Below, one piece after another: positions 9,106-17,500 of a stretch of 17,500 nt of DNA (positions are counted from its first letter, which is position 1; each line of letters starts with the position of its first letter). The translations under genes were made by a program, and so were the position numbers. This DNA comes from Botryococcus braunii (lineage: Eukaryota; Chlorophyta; Trebouxiophyceae). The stretch is taken from contig MVGU01001416.1 in NCBI GenBank assembly GCA_002005505.1, positions 40,001-57,500 on the forward strand, written 5' to 3'. The notes under the pieces are model-generated. The model made no database searches. It saw nothing but the letters and a program-made list of their open reading frames with translations, and was not told the DNA's origin.

Positions 9106-9585
9106 CGAGATTATGCAACGGACCCGAATGGTCTCACCCGGGGCGCTGCGGACCTTATTTAGGCCATAAAATATGAAGGTCTAGAGATCACTTGTAACCA
9201 AGCTCAAGCGGACGGGACTGGAAGCACAGCAAGGAAGCCCATTCGCCCGTTGCATATCACAACTTTCCAAATAGAGGCGAGTGAATAGCACTCTTCTCTT
9301 AATTTGGTATCGGCGAAAGGTTGCGTTGCCTTGTCGTATGGGTTAGAGAGCCACACGAGCAGAGAACACAACCAACGCCCCGATACAAAATGCAAAAGGA
9401 GGTTGGCCTCATTCTCTTCATGCAGAGAAGTTGAAAGCTGAAATGAACTTTTAAAGGGCTCCCGACTGCTTCCAAACCCAATGCAATAGCTCTGCTTGAG
9501 TCCCGGTACTAGCAGACTCCACTCACACCAGCTCTAAAGTCTGCTTCGCCACAGCAAAGGCCATAACGATGTGTTGCACAGTATC
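9106..9585. repeat. Palindromic unit B4
   Basis: This B-type unit is about 480 bp. The left end has decayed to CGAGATTATGCAACGGACCC and the right end to GATGTGTTGCACAGTATCCA. B marks are CCACACGAGCAGAGAACACA, GGGGCGCTGCGGACCTTATT and GCTCCCGACTGCTTCCAAAC. It resembles B1 (GGCCATAACGATGTGTT at the right arm) more than B2 or B3, which links the first B units of the two blocks. Confidence 0.8.
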
Positions 9586-9853
9586 CACTTACACCCGTCG
9601 ATCCCAGAGGCAGGGCTAAGCCGCATGCAAAATCCCCTCAGAAATAACTTCACACACTGCATGCGGCCTGACCCCATAAAATCACAGAGATGGTTCTGCA
9701 AGCTCAGGAATGGGCCCAAACACGATTGCCGCCTGCCAGAGACAATACGGTCCTTCGCTGGTGATAGGCAGGGGTTGGGAGGACATGGGGAAGAGTCTCG
9801 AGCCGGGATAGATGTTTGGCCGAGGCCTCTAGATACAAATGATAAGCATAAAT

Positions 9854-10350
9854 CGGTAACGCACAACGGACCGGAGTGGTCACAGCCACGGCGCTGCGGA
9901 TCTCTTTAAGAAGACTTCCAGTACAGAGTCCTCTAGTTACCAAGCCCACGAGGATCAGACTGGATGCGTTTGTAAAGGCACAAAGGAGAAAGCCCCTAAT
10001 GACTATCGCACATTGCTCTTTTCCAAACTAAGAAGCATGCATACAATCTTCTCTATCACTTGGTATCGGCGAAAGGTTACATTTACTTGTCCTGTGGATA
10101 TGGACCCACACGCTCAGGAGAACACAACCTCGCACTGATCCATGTTGACAGAGGAGATTGAAGTCACGTCCTTTGTGCGGAAAAGGTGAAACGTGACGCG
10201 TTGCAACAGGGCTTTGTCCTGACTGCCTCCGAACCCAATGGAATCCCACCCTCTGTGCGTCCTGGTAATAGATGACCTACACACGCCAGCGCTTATTAAA
10301 GCACCGCAGCGCCGTGGCAAAGGCCATCACCGTGCCTTACCCATAACACA
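9854..10350. repeat. Palindromic unit C4
   Basis: This C-type unit of about 497 bp begins CGGTAACGCACAACGGACCG, like C3, and ends CCTTACCCATAACACA. The central marker reads TGGTATCGGCGAAAGGTTAC, and the centre TGTGGATATGGACCCACA is a weakened form of the C1 stem. It is the last unit of the array. Confidence 0.8.
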
Positions 10351-10525
10351 GTTCAGTCCATACCAAAGGCAAAGTTACATGTACCAAAGCTGCGACAATC
10401 TCGAAGGCAGGGCTATCCCACTTGTGCTATTCCCATAGAACTGGCTAACCAACTTCCACGCCCTTGACCGCAAACACAGGGTCGCTCAGGAGAAGAGGAG
10501 GGGTGGGGGGGAGGAGGGCTCATTG
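10351..10525 (+). repeat. Tail of array block 2 with G-rich junction
   Basis: This matches the block 1 tail: GAAGGCAGGGCTA, CTATTCC, TAGAA, TGGCTAACCAACTTC and CCTTGACCG, then a G-rich stretch at about 10493-10518. About 35 bases near 10365-10400 (around GTTACATGTACCAAAGCTGC) are extra compared with block 1. Confidence 0.75.
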
Positions 10526-10800
10526 ACAGTTGTTACAACTGATCGATCAGTCCATTCACCCTCGACCGTCACATGGTTGAAGTTCGCTTCGCTGCCTTTA
10601 CAGAGGGGATTTATCTTTTGCTGCCTTTATCGGGTGAATATGTTGAATTCAGTTTAATAAATTTTAGTCCTTGCCGATGCATTCAATGAACAGAGAGAGA
10701 TTGCCTGGAGGCACCAGAGAGAGAGAGATTGCCTGGGGAGATGGCATAGAGGTGTTGGGCGTCTGCCCAGCACAGCAACAGCAACAGGGGGCTCGACCAA
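10526..10800. other. Unclassified spacer with small perfect palindromes
   Basis: Two small palindromes lie together: CAGTTGTTACAACTG (10527-10541) and ACTGATCGATCAGT (10538-10551). A CTGCCTTTA motif recurs near 10591 and 10621. GAGAGAGATTGCCTGG occurs twice about 30 bases apart (near 10692 and 10722). No gene is supported. Confidence 0.45.
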
Positions 10801-11000
10801 TAATGGCCACATGTGGCAGGGCCAGGGACAGGCAGATGCCAAGGCCTGGGCAGGTGCTAGTACCGCACATGGCAATGCGTACTGCAGGGGCAAGAATCAC
10901 ACATGGGGATGTGTGGCTCGGGATTTCTAACCCCCGAGAGAAATCACATGGGACTCCATACGCTGCAAGGCCTAGAGCCACACATGGCAACGTGTATGCC
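10801..11000 (+). repeat. Degenerate tandem repeat centred on CACATGG
   Basis: Five spaced blocks read roughly CACATGG(C/G)-A-T/C-G(C/T)GTA/G followed by a GC-rich part: near 10807, 10866, 10899, 10946 and 10979. Spacing is irregular at about 33-60 bases. The pattern keeps a 131-codon frame open on + (10671-11066) and another on the opposite strand. Neither shows a known domain, so a repeat is the safer reading. From 11001 to 11149 nothing is recognised. Confidence 0.5.
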
Positions 11001-11149
11001 GGGCCTACCCTGATACATTATGACAGGTACATAGGGGGTTTGAGAACAATACTAAAGAATGCTTAGTTAATGCAGGAACATTCTCTTGCAAGCCTTTAAG
11101 GTTGTAACGCTTTCCTATAGGAAAATCTTTCAAGATGCATAATGCGGAC

Positions 11150-11396
11150 TTAATAATGCGTACACCCTGGGGCGGGGGGGGGGGGGGTGTGGACTTGAAA
11201 GAGTCCGACATCGTATTGCGAACAACATGCTGGTGTCTGCAACGGCGATGAGCCTCTGAAAGGGACCCAAAAGAGTCCCACATCATAATGCGTACACACC
11301 CTGGTGGCATCATCAATGGCGATATGCCCCTGAAAGGGAGGGGATCGACAATGGCAATGCACCCCTGAAAGGGACTTGAAAAAGTGTCCCAGATAA
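11150..11396 (+). repeat. Tandem repeat of about 72-77 bp leading into the large palindrome
   Basis: Copies begin at about 11190, 11261 and 11373 with GGACxxxAAAxAGT, continue with CACATxxTAATGCGTACxC and CTGGTGGCxTCTGCAACGGC, and end GATGxxCCTCTGAAAG. A shortened copy lies at 11338. An earlier partial copy at 11153-11190 is disrupted by a run of 14 G (11174-11187). The last copy runs directly into the left end of the 11397-12152 palindrome, whose terminus holds the same GCGTCTGCAACGGCGATGCG sequence. Confidence 0.75.
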
Positions 11397-12152
11397 TGCG
11401 TACGCAGCCTAGTGGCGTCTGCAACGGCGATGCGCACCCGACGCGGACCCTGTGTCTCTGGTTCTCTGTGGCCTCCGGGCCTGAACGGGTTGGGCCCGAC
11501 TGCTGGCAGAGGGGCATGGATGAGGAAATCACCCGACGCAAATCACCCGAGTCTGGCTTTCGTGTACGCAAAGCCGCTGGGTCCATCTTCCCTTACATTG
11601 GTGTCGGCGAGTGGCGGAGTTTACCGTTGCCTTCCTTCGCCATGGTTGAACGCCCCAGTTGGACAGAGTTTCTGACCTCTAAAGGGGCATGCAAATGGCA
11701 TCCACTTTGGGTTTTCAAGCGCAGAGAATTTCTGACCTCCACGGAAGCATGCAAATACATCCACTTGAAACCCCAAGTCGATGCCTTTGTATGCTCCCTT
11801 TGGAGGCCAGACATTCTATGCACTTGCAAACTCCACGTGGATGTATTTGCATGCTTCTCTGGAGGTCAGAAACTCTCTCCAATTGCAGTTTCAACCACGG
11901 CGAACGGAGTCGGCAAGAAACAGCCTCGCGCCAAACTCCAATGTAAGGGGAGATTGAACCGAAGCTTCTTCGTCCCAGACAAAAGCAAAGAGCAACAATG
12001 ATTGCACGTCGGTGTCTTCCCTAATCCATGCCTCCCCGCCCAGCAAACTCGGGCTTTGGAGCATCCCGGGACTCGAGAGAACCAAATACACCAGTCTCTG
12101 CAAGTGCAGATTCGTATCGCCGTTGCAAATACTGCTAGTCTGCTACGCAGTA
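11397..12152. repeat. Large imperfect palindrome (foldback element), arms of about 375 bp
   Basis: The left half matches the reverse complement of the right half along its whole length. Paired blocks from outside in are: GTCTGCAACGGCGATGCG with GTATTTGCAACGGCGATACG; TTGGTTCTCT-like strings; GGCATGGATGAGGAAATCAC with GGCATGGATTAGGGAAGACA; TCTTCCCTTACATTGG with TCTCCCCTTACATTGG; TTCGCCATGGTTGAA with TTCGCCGTGGTTGAA; and AGAGTTTCTGACCTCTAAAG with AGAGTTTCTGACCTCCAGAG. The centre is near 11773 in CACTTGAAACCCCAAGTCG. Each inner arm (11660-11780 and its mirror) is itself a two-copy direct repeat of a GACCTC-GCATGCAAATxCATCC unit. It carries no transposase; the frames open across it have no known domain. 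It resembles a non-autonomous foldback or MITE-like element. Confidence 0.85.
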
Positions 12153-12289
12153 CAAACTTCAGCCTTTTACAAAAATCAGCTTGTTACATAATTTGTTGCA
12201 CATGCAACCCGAGCCCCCCTCCCCACCACCCCCCGTCTTCTACGAGAGAAATGAATTTACGATAGAAATGAATGAACAAAACCAATTTG
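12153..12289. other. Right flank of the large palindrome
   Basis: This short unique-looking stretch has a C-rich run (CCCCCCTCCCCACC-like, near 12214-12235) and two GAAATGAAT motifs. The left-side tandem repeats of the palindrome have no counterpart here. Confidence 0.35.
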
Positions 12290-12410
12290 GACACCAGGAA
12301 CTAGCCTTGTACAATTCGTAACTTCTACAATAGAGACACTAGGAAAATCAGTCCTTGTACAATTCGTACTGCATACAATATAAATACCAGGAAAGCTCAT
12401 ACCTTGGTAT
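12290..12410 (+). repeat. Short tandem repeat, period about 44-49 bp
   Basis: Three starts of ACACCAGGAA type occur at about 12291, 12335 and 12384. The first two copies are followed by CTTGTACAATTCGTA and a C-ACAAT-TA-A stretch. Only the start of the third copy is kept. Confidence 0.75.
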
Positions 12411-12730
12411 TAGGAACTTCATTCCCCTGACATTGCATGGGCAGGTGGTACCTGGGAGCGGAACCCTCACTGATGTGATGCCGTACAAACGCGAGCCCGC
12501 TAAACAGGGTACCAGGGGGCGCATGCTAAACAGGGTACATATTGGCAGCCTCGTCAACCAGATACAAGTCGTTGATGCCATGCTGATGGGGAATCTGCGT
12601 CACCGTGCAGGTTGGAGAAGCTCCGCTTCATCTGGTGTCGATCAAGTTGGCAGCTGATGCCAGGATATGAGGGCGCAGGAATGTTTTGAGTTGCTGTGTC
12701 TTTGCTTCAGTACGGTTGAAGACCACCGCC
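12411..12730. other. Unclassified stretch
   Basis: No gene is supported. A short direct repeat, GCTAAACAGGGTAC, occurs twice (near 12500 and 12527). The 100-codon frame across it has no recognised motif. Confidence 0.35.
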
Positions 12731-13135
12731 TGTCCACTCAACCCCTGCCAGAAAAAAGCTGTACCAGAAAAATGCTGTCAGTTGCCGTGCCCTTCAGACG
12801 ATGTCTACAAGCCTCCGAATTGATATTCACCCACCCACTGCCCGTCACAAGCTTCGAGTTGTTGTAATCCCCCTTCAAGATTATCTTTAATCCTCCCGAA
12901 ATATATCCAGTCAACCCCTGTCAGTCACAACTACCGTAGTACACCCTTCAGGTGATGTCTACAGTCCTCCAAGTTGTTATCCCCGCAACCCCTGCCAGTC
13001 ACAATCTGCCACTTGATATGCCCTTCCGGCGAAGTCAGGAATCCTCCAAATTGACACCCACTCAACCCCTGCCAGTCACATGATGCGAGTTGACATGTCG
13101 TTCAGTTCATGTGTACAGTCCCGCAAACTAGTGCA
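12731..13135 (+). repeat. Minisatellite, about 76-92-bp unit, five diverged copies
   Basis: The unit is anchored by CAACCCCTGCCAGTCACA, with starts at about 12739, 12831, 12911, 12985 and 13061. Then come a GxxxCxAGTTG block, GCCCTTCAGGCGATGTCTAC and AGTCCTCCAAATTG. The last two copies are best preserved. The first copy contains an extra A-rich GTACCAGAAAAATGC segment. Confidence 0.8.
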
Positions 13136-14351
13136 GGTAGATAACATGGCACTGCAGCGCCCTGCACAATGATTCTACTGTGATGGGACCGAGGCAAGGG
13201 GCAGACCATGCGAGCCCTCACAAATATGTACACATAAAGCAATGATTTATAGCCCCTCAAACATCAAGGGATCGGCCCCAACGTCCGTCAGCGACTAGCG
13301 CCGGAGACGGGCCGCAATCCAAAGAAGCGAATAGAGATTGAACGGTGAGCTGAAAATCAATTATATAGTAGGTATACCAGATCCTTCACAAGTACAGGGA
13401 TCAAGTCTAAAGGAATCCCACCAGAGCGAAAATTATGTGTGGCAAGTCCCCCAACACCCAGGGTTCACAAACGTCACTGATTCAACACTTGCGAATATGC
13501 CCACAACTATCTGCACAAACTGAAACTACGAGAGTCTGTCCACACTACATCAAGTGCCTCAGGGGTACCTGCTTGATCGGCGAGTGTGAGTACAAAATTT
13601 CTGTGACTACTGTGGCTCCATCAAGCACCCCGCACTTCCTTGGCTCACGGGTATCAACTGTAACATGAACTACATATGAAAGATCGAGACGGCGGTCAAC
13701 GTTTTCCACAACCCCTTATCAAGAAACCCGGCAAAGACAACACAAGCAAATATCTTGTCGGGCCCGCCACCCCACCGATAACCAAGAAAGCAAAAAGAAT
13801 TGGCGATCAGAGTTAAACATAACAAGTCTCATTGCATCAACCAGATGGCAACGCAAAGAAAGGAATTTTGTGCTGGGTTTTACGCGCGCGCGCGTCGTCT
13901 GCGCTCCACATATTAAAGGAGTCACATGGCCCTACACGATGATGAATTCACTTGTCTCATCCGTCATCAGGGTCTCTCCCGCCAGCGGCAGACCAGCCTG
14001 CTATGATCGGCATTCCTTAGGACACCCCCTTGCTCTGCATATGGCTCATTAGAAAGGGTGGGAGGGAAAGCATTTTGTCGAGCTTGTCCGTATCGAAGAG
14101 GGTTGGAGGACTCCGTGCAGATCTCGTCAAACTTCGAGTTGTCGCTGTATCTCCCAGGACCCTACTGCATAGCAATAACAAGAAAGCAATGTTGGGGATA
14201 TGATGTTTTGCAAGGGAACCCCGCATTTGCAGAGATAAAGATCGGCAGCCTGTAGCGGGTACCAGGACGGGAAGCCGAAGAAGCCTGAATGTATAAGGAG
14301 ATACCCACCCCAGATCTGGGGAAGGGTTCTTGTTGGGTTTGAAAACATAAA
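13136..14351 (+). other. Upstream flank of the galactosyltransferase gene
   Basis: This stretch of about 1.2 kb must include the promoter and 5' UTR of the gene starting at 14352, but no TATA box or other promoter element can be placed with confidence. A (CG)6 run lies at 13883-13894. An in-frame stop TGA at 14340-14342 lies just before the start codon, which bounds the coding region. The short ORFs here on both strands have no recognised motifs. Confidence 0.4.

Positions 14352-17500
<3,149 letters not shown>

Larger units (their letters stand above)
8024..10525 (+). repeat. Higher-order palindromic repeat array, block 2: leader-A-B-C-tail
   Basis: This is a second copy of the array with only one B-C dimer. 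The leader (8024-8191) matches 1931-2143. Units A2, B4 and C4 follow with central markers near 8400, 9307 and 10062, and the tail matches the block 1 tail. Spacers keep the block 1 rule: long after A (8684-9105) and short after B (9586-9853). Copy-number differences in the B-C dimer fit unequal exchange between dimers, but that is inferred. Confidence 0.85.

Noticed and set aside
1931..10525. CRISPR, rDNA or 5S gene cluster as explanations of the array
   Set aside because: Units are about 490 bp palindromes with long spacers, unlike CRISPR. No rRNA or tRNA signature such as a recognisable internal promoter box or conserved rRNA block was seen.
11384..12001. A 205-codon + ORF across the large palindrome
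   Set aside because: It crosses both arms of an inverted repeat and has no known domain. The open frame is likely chance in GC-balanced repeat DNA.
12355..13668. Short ORFs between the minisatellites and the gene (for example 12355-12657 and 13338-13523)
   Set aside because: No start context, domain, splice-compatible continuation or similarity could be seen. One or more could be part of an upstream exon, but nothing supports it.

Overview
This window looks like nuclear DNA of a eukaryote, probably a green alga or another member of the green lineage. The one convincing gene is split by three GT-AG introns. It encodes the start of a peptidyl-serine alpha-galactosyltransferase (SERGT/SGT1 type, CAZy GT96), a cell-wall glycoprotein enzyme known mainly from plants and green algae. 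The rest is repeat-rich: a decayed LINE, long palindromic repeats, minisatellites and several long microsatellites. The lineage call rests on this gene family and the general genome style, so it is an inference; no species is claimed.

Layout. 1-1025: broken 3' end of a non-LTR retrotransposon reverse transcriptase ORF. 1026-1930: unclassified sequence, a GAGAAG microsatellite and a two-copy direct repeat of about 247 bp. 1931-10525: a higher-order array of ten related units of about 480-517 bp, each an imperfect full-length palindrome. By sequence they fall into types A, B and C, in the order A B C B C B C, then a new leader and A B C again. The leaders and G-rich tails of the two blocks are also homologous, so the locus is two copies of 'leader-A-(BC)n-tail', with n=3 and n=1. 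10526-11149: mostly unrecognised, with a degenerate CACATGG-centred repeat. 11150-11396: short tandem repeats of about 72 bp leading into a separate palindrome of about 755 bp (11397-12152). That palindrome shares sequence blocks with the array units and seems to be a distant relative. 12290-13135: two minisatellites. 13136-14351: upstream flank of the gene, with nothing certain.

The gene (14352 to beyond 17500, + strand) has four exons in the window, joined at codon phases 2, 2 and 1. They give 207 continuous codons with a signal peptide, the family's N-terminal sequence blocks and the LDADM metal/nucleotide-sugar motif. Intron 2 holds a (CT)(CA) tract near the donor and a long (GT) tract near the acceptor. 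Intron 3 holds a large (CATT)n expansion inside a minisatellite.

The most unusual element is the palindromic higher-order array with its outlying relative. I could not match it to a named repeat family from the sequence alone. No tRNA, rRNA, CRISPR array or virus gene was recognised.
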